From positions 1-64,000 of the forward strand of contig CAYFLR010000026.1 of assembly GCA_964343805.1 (NCBI GenBank): a stretch of DNA of 64,000 nucleotides, in the 5' to 3' direction. Each line of letters starts with the position of its first letter. Within the stretch, counting starts at the first letter, position 1. Made by a program: the position numbers and the translations under genes. The notes beneath the pieces are model-generated. The model was not told the DNA's origin and made no database searches. It saw only the letters and a list, made by a program, of their open reading frames with translations. Below, one piece after another: positions 17,608 through 26,718 of this stretch. The stretch comes from CAYFLR01 sp964343805. GTDB taxonomy: Bacteria; Bdellovibrionota_B; Oligoflexia; CAYFLR01.

Positions 17608-18030
17608 ATGAAACGTTCAACCATAACTCAAAGCGGAATGACCTTGATTGAAATTCTCATTGTAGTAGCTATTTTAGCCTCTCTTATGGGGATGTTAGCC
17701 TCAAAGGTGATGTCATCTAAAGATGAGGCAGATATAAAAATTGCCAGAATGGGTATGCAGCAATTAAAAACGTCCTTAGATCGTTTTAGTCTATCCATTG
17801 GTCGTTACCCAACATCCTCTGAAGGTTTAGATGCTCTGGTAAAAAATCCAGGAGGAATGAAAGGATGGGCAGGCCCTTATGCAGATCCCAAAGCCATAGT
17901 TGATCCATGGAAAGTCCCCTATTCTTATAATGCAATCAGTCGAAGAGAGTTTACCATTACTTCAGCGGGACCAGATGGTAAAGAGGGAACTGATGATGAC
18001 CTAATGTACCCAGAGGAAACAAAGGAATAA
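17608..18030 (+). CDS. gspG: T2SS major pseudopilin GspG
   Basis: 140 residues, normal size. A prepilin leader ends in SG before MTLIEILIVVAILASLMG (cleavage G^M, Glu5 conserved; Met replaces the common Phe at +1). The C-terminal half has the GspG hallmarks RYPTSSEGLDALVKNP, WAGPYA, DPWKVPYSYN and the acidic calcium loop GPDGKEGTDDD. It forms the pseudopilus shaft. It is preceded by an AGGAGG ribosome site and followed 9 bp later by gspH. Confidence 0.97.
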   Translation: MKRSTITQSGMTLIEILIVVAILASLMGMLASKVMSSKDEADIKIARMGMQQLKTSLDRFSLSIGRYPTSSEGLDALVKNPGGMKGWAGPYADPKAIVDPWKVPYSYNAISRREFTITSAGPDGKEGTDDDLMYPEETKE

Positions 18031-18039
18031 AAAGGGACC

Positions 18040-18820
18040 GTGAAAATATCCCATGTCAGATTTAACAGCGCATTTTCCTTAATCGAGATCCTCATTGTCA
18101 TAGCTTTGTTAGCAGTGATGATGAGTATGTTGGCGAGCCGAATTGGCATTGTTTCTGAAGTCAACGATCAAACTTCCATAACTAATTTAACGAGGACCAT
18201 CCGTTTGGCCTATAATTATGCCATTATAAATAGAGTGCCTCATCGTATGGTTTTCGATGTTAATAAAGGTGCCTATTGGGTTGAGGCAGGAAGTAAAAAC
18301 AGCTTATTAAGTAAAGAAAAAATTGATCGCGAGTTGACTTCTAAAGAGGTTAAAGCCCAAGCTGAAGAGGAAGACGAAGAACTTCGTATTTTGGCGGAAG
18401 AGCTAGAAAAGTCTGATGTCAGATTTGATGAAGAGGGAAAGGAGACAAAAATCACCTACAGTTCTCCTTTACTAGCCGCTAAAAGAAAGATGAAAAAAAG
18501 TGCTTTTCAAAAAATTAAAATTCCTGAAATTAAGCATATGGGTCNNNNNNNNNNTAAAATTTGATGGTATTCAAACTCAGCACAATGCCACTCGAGTTAA
18601 ATCATCAGAAGACCCTGATTTAGATGAGACAGAAAGAGTTGCGTATCTATACTTTATGCCTAATGGGTATGTAGAAAGAGCCGTAATTCATATCGTGGAA
18701 GATGAGGATAAGGAAGATCGATTGGTTTATACCATAATCACCAATCCTCTCACCGGAGAGACAGAAGTTTATCGTGAGTTTAAAGAAATAAATTTTGAAG
18801 AGAAGATGGATGATGAGTAG
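18040..18820 (+). CDS. gspH: T2SS minor pseudopilin GspH (interrupted by an N gap)
   Basis: GTG start at 18040. A type III prepilin signal is visible: FSLIEILIVIALLAVMMSML, with Glu5, but the residue before the cleavage site is Ala (NSA^F), not the usual Gly. A long, highly charged insert (about 95-135, KAQAEEEDEELRILAEELEK) is unusual. Ten Ns at 18545-18554 break the frame; the C-terminal part resumes with KFDGIQTQHNATR and ends NFEEKMDDE. The missing length must be a multiple of 3 to keep one frame. It is a minor pseudopilin near the tip. It overlaps gspI by 11 nt. Confidence 0.85.
18545..18554. other. Assembly gap (10 N) in gspH
   Basis: A placeholder gap. The reading frames on the two sides agree only if the true missing length is a multiple of three. 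Confidence 0.95.
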
Positions 18821-19307
18821 AACCCACACAAAAGGGTTTTCGTTAATTGAAGTCATGCTGGCTTTGGGTCTATTGGTCTATATTATTTTAAATGTAAGTA
18901 ATACTCAAAGTGGAGCCATCTTTTTTAGTCAGTACACTCGCAATTTAATGATTGCCACCAACTTAGCTCGATCAAAAATGAGTGATGTGGAGCTCCTCTC
19001 TCAACAAAAAAGTATGAAGGACCTTACCTCCTTGAAGGAAGAGGGAAAGTTTAAAGAGTATCCTGATTTCACTTATTCGGTGAAAGTACAAAATACCAAA
19101 TTAAAAATTCCTATTCCTAAACAGATTATTGAATCCAATCCCATGATGAAACAACTCATGCAGTATTTTGAAAAAGAGCTGTTTGCGGAAGTATTGGTAG
19201 AGGTATCATGGCCTGATGGGAAACATAAAAAAACTATTTCAGTTAGACGATTGCTCGCTAACTGGGATTTTATAGCAAATTTGGAGAGTATGGCCGGTGC
19301 AATGTAA
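18810..19307 (+). CDS. gspI: T2SS minor pseudopilin GspI
   Basis: 165 residues from the ATG at 18810 (a GAGAAG ribosome site upstream; ATG at 18813 is equally possible). The leader ends THTKG^FSLIEVMLALGLLVYIIL, a canonical prepilin cleavage site with Glu5. The rest is an alpha/beta pseudopilin domain; the conserved region (ATNLARSKMSDVELL) lies at about 50-65, and a typical strand V-E-V-S-W precedes the end. With GspJ and GspK it builds the pseudopilus tip. It overlaps gspJ by 11 nt. Confidence 0.92.
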   Translation: MMSRTHTKGFSLIEVMLALGLLVYIILNVSNTQSGAIFFSQYTRNLMIATNLARSKMSDVELLSQQKSMKDLTSLKEEGKFKEYPDFTYSVKVQNTKLKIPIPKQIIESNPMMKQLMQYFEKELFAEVLVEVSWPDGKHKKTISVRRLLANWDFIANLESMAGAM

Positions 19308-20004
19308 GAGAAGAAGATTTTCACAGTCGGGTATGACTTTGATTGAGATTCTTATCTCAATTGGAATATTGGCCTTCTTAGGTGTTTTCATCGCTAATTT
19401 ATTCAAGAGTTCAATCGAAATAAGAAGGGAGTTAGCCGAACGAAGCAGCACCATGCGTAAACTGCACATTGCCATGGAAAGAATTACCGAGGACCTCAAT
19501 CACGCGATTATTTTTAGAGACACCAAAAAGAATGCTAAGTCACGGACCACTAAATCGGGCTTTATTGCAAAAGAGGAGGGAGAATTTACTCGTCTTGATT
19601 TTGTAACCAATAGCAAGGTGCGCTTTTTCGCAGGAGCTCATGAAAGTGACTTGGCTGAAATCGGATACTTTGTGGAGACGGATAAGTCTTTAGGAAAAAC
19701 CAAATCCCTGTACCGACGAGAAAGTTCCGTGCTGTACGAGTCTTTCACTAAAGGGGGAATGGTTCTAAAGCTACTTGATCATGTGGCTACTTTTAAACTG
19801 AGATTTAACAATGGAAAAGATAAGGATTACACTCAAACCTCTTGGGATACCACTAAATCAGATCAAAAAGGGACCTTGCCATTGGCGGTGGATATTCACT
19901 TAGGGATTTATAAAGGAGTGGAGAGTGAAGATGATGATCTTTCTACTAAAGCAGTTGAACACTTTCACACCCGGGTCTATATAGAAATGGCCAATGCACT
20001 TTAA
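19297..20004 (+). CDS. gspJ: T2SS minor pseudopilin GspJ
   Basis: 235 residues from a GTG at 19297 inside the end of gspI. Prepilin signal FSQSG^MTLIEILISIGILAFLGVFI with Glu5. The following region RKLHIAMERITEDLNHAI matches the GspJ N-terminal helix, and a late segment LPLAVDIHLGIY resembles the family C-terminus. It is a tip-complex pseudopilin, coupled to gspI translation by the overlap. gspK starts 9 bp later. Confidence 0.92.
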   Translation: MQCKRRRFSQSGMTLIEILISIGILAFLGVFIANLFKSSIEIRRELAERSSTMRKLHIAMERITEDLNHAIIFRDTKKNAKSRTTKSGFIAKEEGEFTRLDFVTNSKVRFFAGAHESDLAEIGYFVETDKSLGKTKSLYRRESSVLYESFTKGGMVLKLLDHVATFKLRFNNGKDKDYTQTSWDTTKSDQKGTLPLAVDIHLGIYKGVESEDDDLSTKAVEHFHTRVYIEMANAL

Positions 20005-20013
20005 GGAGACGGA

Positions 20014-21339
20014 TTGAAAGGAAGAAGAGAACAAAGAGGCGTTGCGTTGATGATGGTTATGACCATTTTATCGGTGATGCTTGTTCTGATGGTGGATTTA
20101 GTCTACTCATCTCGTGTTAATCTCGAATTGGCGCAGAATGCCTACCGTGATTTGAAAGCTTCATATAATGCTAAGAGTGCGGCTACCCTGGCTTTAGTTA
20201 TTTTAAAAGCTGACCAGGTGATGGACGAAGTGATGGCCAATATGAGCAACACTGGTAAAAAAGGCAAGAAAGGGGAGATAAAAACTCTCGATTCTCATAA
20301 TGATCTTTGGAAAATGTTCAGTGGTAAACCATTAACCCAAGCAGCGGATCTATTAAAGGCTTTGTCGAAGATAGAAGAAGGCGAAGAAATGGGAGATGGG
20401 GAAGCTGCTGAAGAGGGCGATGAATTTAGTGAAGAAGAGCTTTCAAATGAAGATGAATTGGCTGGAGATGGAAGTATTTTTTCTACTGATTTCATTGCTG
20501 AATTAAAAAAAGAAGAGTCAGATATATTATTCAATGTTAGTGATGAGAGCAAGTTGATCAATATCAATGCACTACAAATTAAGGGGCTTGATGTAATTAT
20601 CAAGACTCTGTTCAAAAGAATATTAGGAGGGCGGGCTGAAACAGAATTTTTAGACTCAAAGGATCTGACCATAGAAAAGATTGTCGGTCAAATGATCGAT
20701 TGGGTGGATGCTAATGATGAGGCTAAATACATTGGTGGGGGTGAAAATGAAGATTATTCCGATATGAACCCTCGCTATTATGTTCAAAATGCACCTTTTG
20801 ACTCAATTGAACAGGTGCGAATGTTGGCCTGTATGGATGATGAGTTATTTGAGCTTCTTTCTCCGTACATAACTGTTTATCCTCGCGAATCAGGAAAGTT
20901 TCATATCAATGTCAATACTATGAGTCGGGATAACTTATTAACCCTCTTTCCGGAGGCTCAAGAAAACTTAAAGGAAGTGGATCTTTACTATAGTAAAAAG
21001 GCGGAAAGTCACCAGCCGTACTTTTCCTCAGTGGACGAATTAAAGAAGACCTTAGAACAGTTTGGTGTAATGACAGAAGACACCGATGTGAAAAAAATGT
21101 TAAAATACTTCCATGTTTACTCTGATTATTTCCGAATTGAAGCGGAAGGTGAGGTGGAAGACGTCACCAAGAAGTTGACTATGATTGTCCAGAGAAAGAG
21201 AAAGAAAAAAGGGGGAAAGAAAGGAGCTAAAGTTCCCGCATCTCAACCTATAGATCAGGATGAAATGGTGGAAGAGGACTCTTATAAGTTTAATGAGAAT
21301 TTTCCGTTTAAGATACTGTATTGGAAGATGGAGCGTTAA
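20014..21339 (+). CDS. gspK: T2SS tip pseudopilin GspK
   Basis: 441 residues from a TTG at 20014, with AAGGAG 5 nt upstream. Prepilin-type start QRG^VALMMVMTILSVMLVLMVDLVY, without Glu5, as is usual for GspK. It includes INALQIKGLDVIIKTL, DWVDANDEAKYIGGGENEDY and FHINVNTMSRDNLLTL, typical of GspK alpha domains. A strongly acidic insert (about 120-155, GEEMGDGEAAEEGDEF) and a basic stretch (RKRKKKGGKKGAK) near the C-terminus are unusual additions. It caps the pseudopilus tip. Confidence 0.94.
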   Translation: MKGRREQRGVALMMVMTILSVMLVLMVDLVYSSRVNLELAQNAYRDLKASYNAKSAATLALVILKADQVMDEVMANMSNTGKKGKKGEIKTLDSHNDLWKMFSGKPLTQAADLLKALSKIEEGEEMGDGEAAEEGDEFSEEELSNEDELAGDGSIFSTDFIAELKKEESDILFNVSDESKLININALQIKGLDVIIKTLFKRILGGRAETEFLDSKDLTIEKIVGQMIDWVDANDEAKYIGGGENEDYSDMNPRYYVQNAPFDSIEQVRMLACMDDELFELLSPYITVYPRESGKFHINVNTMSRDNLLTLFPEAQENLKEVDLYYSKKAESHQPYFSSVDELKKTLEQFGVMTEDTDVKKMLKYFHVYSDYFRIEAEGEVEDVTKKLTMIVQRKRKKKGGKKGAKVPASQPIDQDEMVEEDSYKFNENFPFKILYWKMER

Positions 21340-21342
21340 TAT

Positions 21343-22971
21343 ATGCAGAAAATCATAAGTCTAGATATTGGGAGCTATTCCATCAAGGCCTTAGAGATGG
21401 TGAATACCTTTAAGACCTATCAGCTAACTAATTTCTATGAGATCTTGGTTGATGAGGATGGTGAGGGAAATGCTTTAAGTGATTTGCCTGAGCTATTAGA
21501 CCGTCTTTTCAAAGAAAACAAAATTGAGGCTGATCAAATTGTGACCGCCATGCCGGGTCAATATATCTCCTATCGAATTTTGCCATTTCAATATAGCGAT
21601 CCCAAGAAGATTGAAATGACGGTGGAACCAACCATTGAAGATTTGGTTCCTTTTGATCTTTCCGATATGGTCATTTCTCACCAAATATTAGGAACTCAAG
21701 CGGGGACCAATAATACCAACGTTATGGCGGTGATGACCAAGAGTACCTACATTTCTAACTTTCTTACCAATCTAAAGAAGGTAGGGATTGATCCCAAGAT
21801 CATTGATGTTGATTCTGTCTCACTTTATAACTTAGCTGAAAATATTGAACATCCAGATGATGAGTGCTATGGCATTCTGGATTTAGGGCATGAAAAATCA
21901 TCGCTTTGTATAATCTCTCAGGGCGATTTAAAAATGTTTCGAACGATTTATGTGGGGGGGAAGTTTCTAACGGAATTTATTGCCGGTGAACTCTCCCTAT
22001 CTTTTAGTGAAGCTCAAGAATTGAAGCATTCCCTTTCCGAAATGGGTGAAGGAGCTGATGCAGGCTCTGATGGAGGTCAATTTCAATTGGCTTGGGAGCA
22101 CCTGATGTCGGGTGTGGATAATATTATAAATGAGCTCATTCGAACCATTTATGCCTTTAAACAAGTTGATAAAGTTCCAATTACCAAGATATATATTACT
22201 GGTGGAACCTCCAAAATCAAAGGAATAGATAATTATATAGAAAACTATCTTCATATACCTACCTCTCCGCTTAACGTCATCCGCTCTGATGAGGATGCTA
22301 CTGAGAAGCTGAAGGATCATTGGCAGGTGGTGCCACAAAGTGCAGCCATTGGTTTAAGATCAATGGGTATTGGTTATTCCTATTCAAAAATAAATCTGCG
22401 CCGCGGTGAGTTTTCATACTCGCAGAATTATCATGCTCTGTTTACTAAAATTGGAACATTCGCTAAAGTTGCCGCTGTACTGGTTTTCATTCTTGCTTTG
22501 AATTATGGAGCTAAATTTTTTCTATTTTCTATGAAATCAGATGATATTTTTGCTCAAATAAAGAGTGAGTTTAGAAAGTCCTTTCCTACAGCCTCCAAGA
22601 AGATGAGGAATTATTCAGATAAACGTTTTAAACAGCTTGCCATTAAACGGTTTAAAGCCAAGATCAGTGATAAGAAGCTGACCCAAGAGGAGCTGGAGGC
22701 CAACCTCAATTCCGTGACAGTTTTAGAAATTCTAAATGTGCTCTCTACCAATATTTCAGAAAATTCAAAAATTGATACCGAGCGGATCAAATTTAGTGGG
22801 AACTATATTGAACTAAAGGCCGACACAGATTCCTTTGAAACGGCTACGAAAATAGCAAATCAGTTGGAGGCTTCTCAGTTTTTTAACACCGTAAAAGAAG
22901 AGAAGTCTTATAAAAAACCTGGTAAGGGTGATATCATTAGTTTTGAACTGCGGCTAACACTTAAAGATTAG
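21343..22971 (+). CDS. gspL: T2SS assembly protein GspL (PilM-like actin fold plus periplasmic domain)
   Basis: 542 residues. The cytoplasmic part (about 1-345) has the actin-like ATPase pattern seen in PilM and GspL: SLDIGSYSIKALEM, then YGILDLGHEKSSLCII and YITGGTSKIKGIDNYI. A transmembrane helix follows (about 370-390), then a periplasmic ferredoxin-like domain (about 450-540). It connects GspE to the GspF/GspM platform. It lies 3 bp after gspK and 12 bp before gspM. The N-terminal half is closer to PilM than to classical enterobacterial GspL. Confidence 0.9.
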   Translation: MQKIISLDIGSYSIKALEMVNTFKTYQLTNFYEILVDEDGEGNALSDLPELLDRLFKENKIEADQIVTAMPGQYISYRILPFQYSDPKKIEMTVEPTIEDLVPFDLSDMVISHQILGTQAGTNNTNVMAVMTKSTYISNFLTNLKKVGIDPKIIDVDSVSLYNLAENIEHPDDECYGILDLGHEKSSLCIISQGDLKMFRTIYVGGKFLTEFIAGELSLSFSEAQELKHSLSEMGEGADAGSDGGQFQLAWEHLMSGVDNIINELIRTIYAFKQVDKVPITKIYITGGTSKIKGIDNYIENYLHIPTSPLNVIRSDEDATEKLKDHWQVVPQSAAIGLRSMGIGYSYSKINLRRGEFSYSQNYHALFTKIGTFAKVAAVLVFILALNYGAKFFLFSMKSDDIFAQIKSEFRKSFPTASKKMRNYSDKRFKQLAIKRFKAKISDKKLTQEELEANLNSVTVLEILNVLSTNISENSKIDTERIKFSGNYIELKADTDSFETATKIANQLEASQFFNTVKEEKSYKKPGKGDIISFELRLTLKD

Positions 22972-22983
22972 GATTGAGTTAAA

Positions 22984-23601
22984 ATGAATTCCTTAAAAAG
23001 CTTGGTGGACAGGATAAAATATCGAATTCTGGGTTCTAACTATGAAAGAATCGATTATCTGGTGGATTCTTTTTCCAAATTAAGTCCCAGGGATCGTAAG
23101 ATTGCAGTCACCTCTTTAGTGGTGTTGTTGGTTATTATTTTGAGTTTGGTAACTTATTCCTATTTTTCTTCTTTAAATAGTTTCGAGAAAGATTTGATTG
23201 AGAACCATAAGGTCTTAAGTCAAATTATGAATCTGAGTGGTGACTATACTGCCATTGATCAAGGATATAGATCTTTTGTAGATCGGGTGAGGCGAGTTAA
23301 GAGGAATTTTAATGTTAAATCTTTTATCAATACCATTGGAAATCGTAAGAAATTGAGATTGGATTTTGATGATGTACGGGGTGGGGGGACTCTACCCATG
23401 GCCATGAAGGATGATTTTTTTGAGAAAGTAGTAAAAGTCTCTATAAATAAAATATCCTTAAAACAGTTGGTCGATTTTCTCAAGCAGATTGAATCATCGA
23501 GGAAATATCTGAAAATTAAGTATCTAGAGCTGGATAAGCGCTATGATAATAAACAGTATTTTAGAGTAAATTTTAATGTTGCTAGTTTGGAAGTGAACTA
23601 A
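22984..23601 (+). CDS. gspM: T2SS platform protein GspM
   Basis: 205 residues. A cytoplasmic segment (LSPRDRKIAV, a GspM-type phrase just before the membrane), a transmembrane helix (about 38-60), and a periplasmic domain with a coiled-coil start and a ferredoxin-like end (VVKVSINKISLKQLVDFLKQIE). Size and layout fit GspM, the partner of GspL. Identification relies on these and on operon position between gspL and gspN. Confidence 0.88.
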   Translation: MNSLKSLVDRIKYRILGSNYERIDYLVDSFSKLSPRDRKIAVTSLVVLLVIILSLVTYSYFSSLNSFEKDLIENHKVLSQIMNLSGDYTAIDQGYRSFVDRVRRVKRNFNVKSFINTIGNRKKLRLDFDDVRGGGTLPMAMKDDFFEKVVKVSINKISLKQLVDFLKQIESSRKYLKIKYLELDKRYDNKQYFRVNFNVASLEVN

Positions 23602-23620
23602 ATATCTTTATGGGGATGAC

Positions 23621-24547
23621 ATGCTGAAGAAATTGGGCTGGGGGTTTGCTTACTTTTTCTTATTTTTATTTTGTTTGCTATTCTTCTTTTATCTAACATT
23701 TCCTTATCAAATGCTAGCTAAACGGATGTCTGATGAAGTCTCTAAGCAGAGCGATTTCCAAATAGAAATAGGAGAATTTTCTCCCTCCTTCTTGACTCAC
23801 TTTGATTTTAGAAATGTAAAGATTCAACCTAAGAAAGACATTACCTCTTCCTTGGTTGTGGATAGACTTTATTTTGGCGTTTCCATTATACCTTTGCTGT
23901 GGGGGACTATTTCCTTTGATTTTAAATTAAATATGAAAAAAGGGGTTGTGAAGGGAGATGTTTCCGGCCGTTTAAATTTGGATAAGAAGGCCAGTTCTCC
24001 GGTGAATGTGCGCGAAATCTCCCTAGATGTGAATCAATTGGATATGGAGCCCTTTACCCATTTCGCTATTCAATACTTAAGGCTCGCCTTGGCAGATAAT
24101 CAAGCGGTCTCTTTACTCGTTGAGCCTATGATTAAGGATTTATCCGCCCAAGCCTTGGTTGAGGCTAAGGTTAGATTGAAAACGGATTTAGAAAATATCA
24201 AATCATCTCAAGGAAACATGTCTATTTCATTTAAGAAAGCATCCTTGAATATTGGTTCAGAAGGATTAAATATTCCCAAACAGGTTTTCAGTNNNNNNNN
24301 NNTAAAAATAGATAACAACTCTAAACTGGTTTCCAATGAGCTGAGTATCACTCCCTCAGGAAAACTGGTGCTGAGAAAAAATCTTTTACTATCTAGTTTA
24401 GATATTAAAATGCTGGTGAAGTTATCAGGAGCATTAAAACAAAATTTACAGATTATCTTAGTCTCTATGGCTGGCATGAAAGAAGCGGCCGATGGATCAC
24501 TTCGTTTAAGAATTTCGGGGCCCTTGCTGCGTCCGGTTACTTTTTAA
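23621..24547 (+). CDS. gspN: T2SS protein GspN (interrupted by an N gap)
   Basis: About 308 residues as written. One N-terminal transmembrane helix (about 5-27), then a beta-rich periplasmic domain resembling AsmA/GspN proteins (FRNVKIQP...VVDRLYFGVSIIPLLWGTISFDFKL), ending DGSLRLRISGPLLRPV, a typical GspN end. Ten Ns (24293-24302) fall between VFS and KIDNNSKL; the frame is kept if the gap length equals 10 modulo 3. It is an accessory platform protein. It ends the operon and overlaps the convergent metalloprotease gene by 42 nt. Confidence 0.9.
   Translation: MLKKLGWGFAYFFLFLFCLLFFFYLTFPYQMLAKRMSDEVSKQSDFQIEIGEFSPSFLTHFDFRNVKIQPKKDITSSLVVDRLYFGVSIIPLLWGTISFDFKLNMKKGVVKGDVSGRLNLDKKASSPVNVREISLDVNQLDMEPFTHFAIQYLRLALADNQAVSLLVEPMIKDLSAQALVEAKVRLKTDLENIKSSQGNMSISFKKASLNIGSEGLNIPKQVFSXXXXKIDNNSKLVSNELSITPSGKLVLRKNLLLSSLDIKMLVKLSGALKQNLQIILVSMAGMKEAADGSLRLRISGPLLRPVTF
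24293..24302. other. Assembly gap (10 N) in gspN
   Basis: A placeholder gap. Both flanks share a frame as written, so the missing length is 10 or differs from it by a multiple of three. Confidence 0.95.
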
Positions 24548-26272
24548 CATCATAGGTACAATCAATAATAGCACTAATAGGAGAGGGGCATAAGGCTGCT
24601 TGCGAGACGTTGAATCTCCATCAATACTAAAGGCACAGCCTTCGGCTTTTTCTTCCTCTTCTTCTTTGCCTTCTTCTTCATCCTTTTTATCAGCCATCTC
24701 TTCCTGGATCTTAGCTACTTGCACAACTGTTTTTTCATCTATGTTACAGTCTTTAATACTCACCTCTTTGGTGGTAAAACCAAAACCTCGGCTCATAAAG
24801 TTCCGGGCAATAATACACTTAAAGGTGCTATTAAAATGGGTTTTATCTGTGAGGATGATCGCGTTCGAGGCATCTTCAAAATCAGCACGAGGGTTTAATA
24901 TAAAAGCGAGAGAGCGAATAATTAGCTCGGCATAGTCTTCTCGGCTATCTTCCGCTATTTTTTGACGAGTTTGCCATAAAGCTGCTGACCAAATATCACC
25001 TGATCCATGAACATCACTGTTGAGTCCTTCTGGGTATGTAAGGCTATTTTCGGCTGACCTGATACAGGGATTACCATTAGCGATAGCTGACTCACCTAAA
25101 CAGGGATCGTCATTAAAGTGAAAGGTGAGGAAGTCGGCAACACCTTCGTGAATAGCTCCACTTTCACCTGTGAGAGAGGTGATTCCTCCATAGTTAAAAA
25201 TGATATGATGGCCCGTTTCGTGCATGATCACATCGCTATCAATGCTTAGGTTCTGTAAAAATTTGCCATCGCCATCACCAATTTGGATGGTTTTATTCGC
25301 AGGGTTGTAGTTGGCATTATTCCACTTGCCACCGGTGTTTGGATTGGGGACATGGACATCGTATTTTACGTGCATATCAATGTTAAGTTCGAAGGTATCT
25401 AGCCAGGTTAGGAATTGATCGGCATAATAGTAAGTGCTCACCTCTGCAAAACGACTGTCAGTATCATCATAGAGAAACTGATGATCAGCGGATTGAGCTC
25501 CCTTACGGTAACCGGGTGCTAAATTAACCACTTGGGCGTACTTTCCGGTGAGAAAAGGTTGTTGATCTACTAAGTTGGGGAGATCCACCTCCACTATTTT
25601 TGGAGTCTTTTTCTTATTTTGGGGATAAACTCTTCCTCGACCCACAGCATGGGAGAGGAGTGACCTTTTAGACATTATTTGACCATTTTCTGCATTAATA
25701 AAGAGCTCCCAGGCTGAAATAATGAGTCTAGGGCTGGTAAATTGGACCTTATAGGTTAGGTACATATCTTCTTCAAAATAATAGTACTTTTTGCTGATTT
25801 CAAAAGTCTCGAATTCAGATGTTAGAAATTCATTGGCTACGATTGTTTTGGCTTCTTCTTCACTAATAACAAAGTCTTTGGGATAGTTAAAGGTATCCAG
25901 ATTGAGAAGACCACTTCCATTCACATGGAGAATTTCTTCGTCAAGAAGATGAACTCCAATGGAAAGGTTGTCGATGGCCAAACCCTCTACAGATATTGTG
26001 AATCGTATATGGGAGGTGATTCGGTTATCTACGATGTCGGCTTTTTTAAGAGAATAAAACTGAGGGGGGGTGTTGGTAATGGGATAAAGCATATTTTTGA
26101 TTCTTGCTTCTAGGGTGTCCATAGGAGAAATATTAGGGTCATCGAGGTAAAGTTTCGAGTATCTATAAGCTTGAAACCGAGGAGAAAGGTTAATTTTAAC
26201 CAGCTCTGCAAACAGGTTTGTAGTGCTGAAAAGACAAAGAAATAGTATTGTTTTTAATAATGTGTATCTCAT
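24506..26272 (-). CDS. Secreted zinc metalloprotease (M4/M36-like) with MYXO-CTERM-like tail
   Basis: 588 residues. Signal peptide (about 1-22), FTP/PepSY-like prodomain (about 60-205), then a gluzincin catalytic domain: HETGH with His351, Glu352 and His355, and a third ligand in HEGVAD (Glu376). A DVHGSGDIWSAALW stretch resembles the fungalysin/thermolysin active-site wall. After an acidic linker (KKDEEEGKEEEEEKAE) come Gly-Cys, about 15 polar residues, a hydrophobic helix (LLLVLLLIVPMMLK) and a basic end, matching MYXO-CTERM tails. Probable route: Sec, T2SS (operon next door), then anchoring at the surface. AAAGGA lies before the ATG. It overlaps gspN tail to tail by 42 nt. Confidence 0.85.
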   Translation of the reverse strand: MRYTLLKTILFLCLFSTTNLFAELVKINLSPRFQAYRYSKLYLDDPNISPMDTLEARIKNMLYPITNTPPQFYSLKKADIVDNRITSHIRFTISVEGLAIDNLSIGVHLLDEEILHVNGSGLLNLDTFNYPKDFVISEEEAKTIVANEFLTSEFETFEISKKYYYFEEDMYLTYKVQFTSPRLIISAWELFINAENGQIMSKRSLLSHAVGRGRVYPQNKKKTPKIVEVDLPNLVDQQPFLTGKYAQVVNLAPGYRKGAQSADHQFLYDDTDSRFAEVSTYYYADQFLTWLDTFELNIDMHVKYDVHVPNPNTGGKWNNANYNPANKTIQIGDGDGKFLQNLSIDSDVIMHETGHHIIFNYGGITSLTGESGAIHEGVADFLTFHFNDDPCLGESAIANGNPCIRSAENSLTYPEGLNSDVHGSGDIWSAALWQTRQKIAEDSREDYAELIIRSLAFILNPRADFEDASNAIILTDKTHFNSTFKCIIARNFMSRGFGFTTKEVSIKDCNIDEKTVVQVAKIQEEMADKKDEEEGKEEEEEKAEGCAFSIDGDSTSRKQPYAPLLLVLLLIVPMMLKSNRTQQGPRNS

Positions 26273-26344
26273 GTTCCTTTAATCGGAGCTCTTGGTTTTT
26301 TCTTTAGATTAAATAGGTGAAATGTAAAAAATAAATTAAAATAA

Positions 26345-26372
26345 TTGACATATTGAATGGTTGTGGTATGTT
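26345..26372 (+). promoter_or_regulatory. Sigma70-type promoter
   Basis: A perfect -35 TTGACA (26345-26350), a 16-bp spacer and -10 TATGTT (26367-26372) with an upstream TG (extended -10). Transcription would start near 26379, which excludes the upstream TTG (26361) as a start and supports the ATG at 26442. Confidence 0.65.
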
Positions 26373-26441
26373 TTATTAGGCCCTGGGTTCCTGGCCTTGG
26401 GAACTTTGTCATTAAGAAAACTTCATTTTTTGAGCTTAATT

Positions 26442-26705
26442 ATGTCCGAAATATCAATAATGAAAGAGGTTATATCATTGATAGATCACCGAGGTTACTC
26501 TCGGAAAATCCTCTATCGTTTTAGAGATATAAGAAGCTGGGGGGAGAAAACCCTGGTTTCTATCAGTTATGTACCGCTCAAATGTAACTCTTCTACCAAG
26601 GTTCAATCTACAGTTCTAAAGATTGATCCCACTCAATTTAAAAAATCCTTAGATAGTGAAATTAATCAAATGTTTCAAAGAATTGACGCTATGATATATT
26701 CTTGA
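26442..26705 (+). CDS. Small hypothetical protein
   Basis: 87 residues from the ATG at 26442. The frame extends upstream to a TTG at 26361, but a strong promoter overlaps that part, so the longer form is unlikely. The ATG at 26460 is a further alternative. Not recognised: a mixed strand/helix protein with KILYRFRDIRSWGEKTLVS, no signal, probably cytoplasmic. It lies 13 bp before the PBP gene and likely shares its transcript. Confidence 0.55.
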   Translation: MSEISIMKEVISLIDHRGYSRKILYRFRDIRSWGEKTLVSISYVPLKCNSSTKVQSTVLKIDPTQFKKSLDSEINQMFQRIDAMIYS

Positions 26706-26718
26706 TATGTTATAGCTC

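Noticed and set aside
26361..26441. N-terminal extension of the small protein at 26442
   Set aside because: It overlaps the TTGACA/TATGTT promoter and would precede the transcription start.
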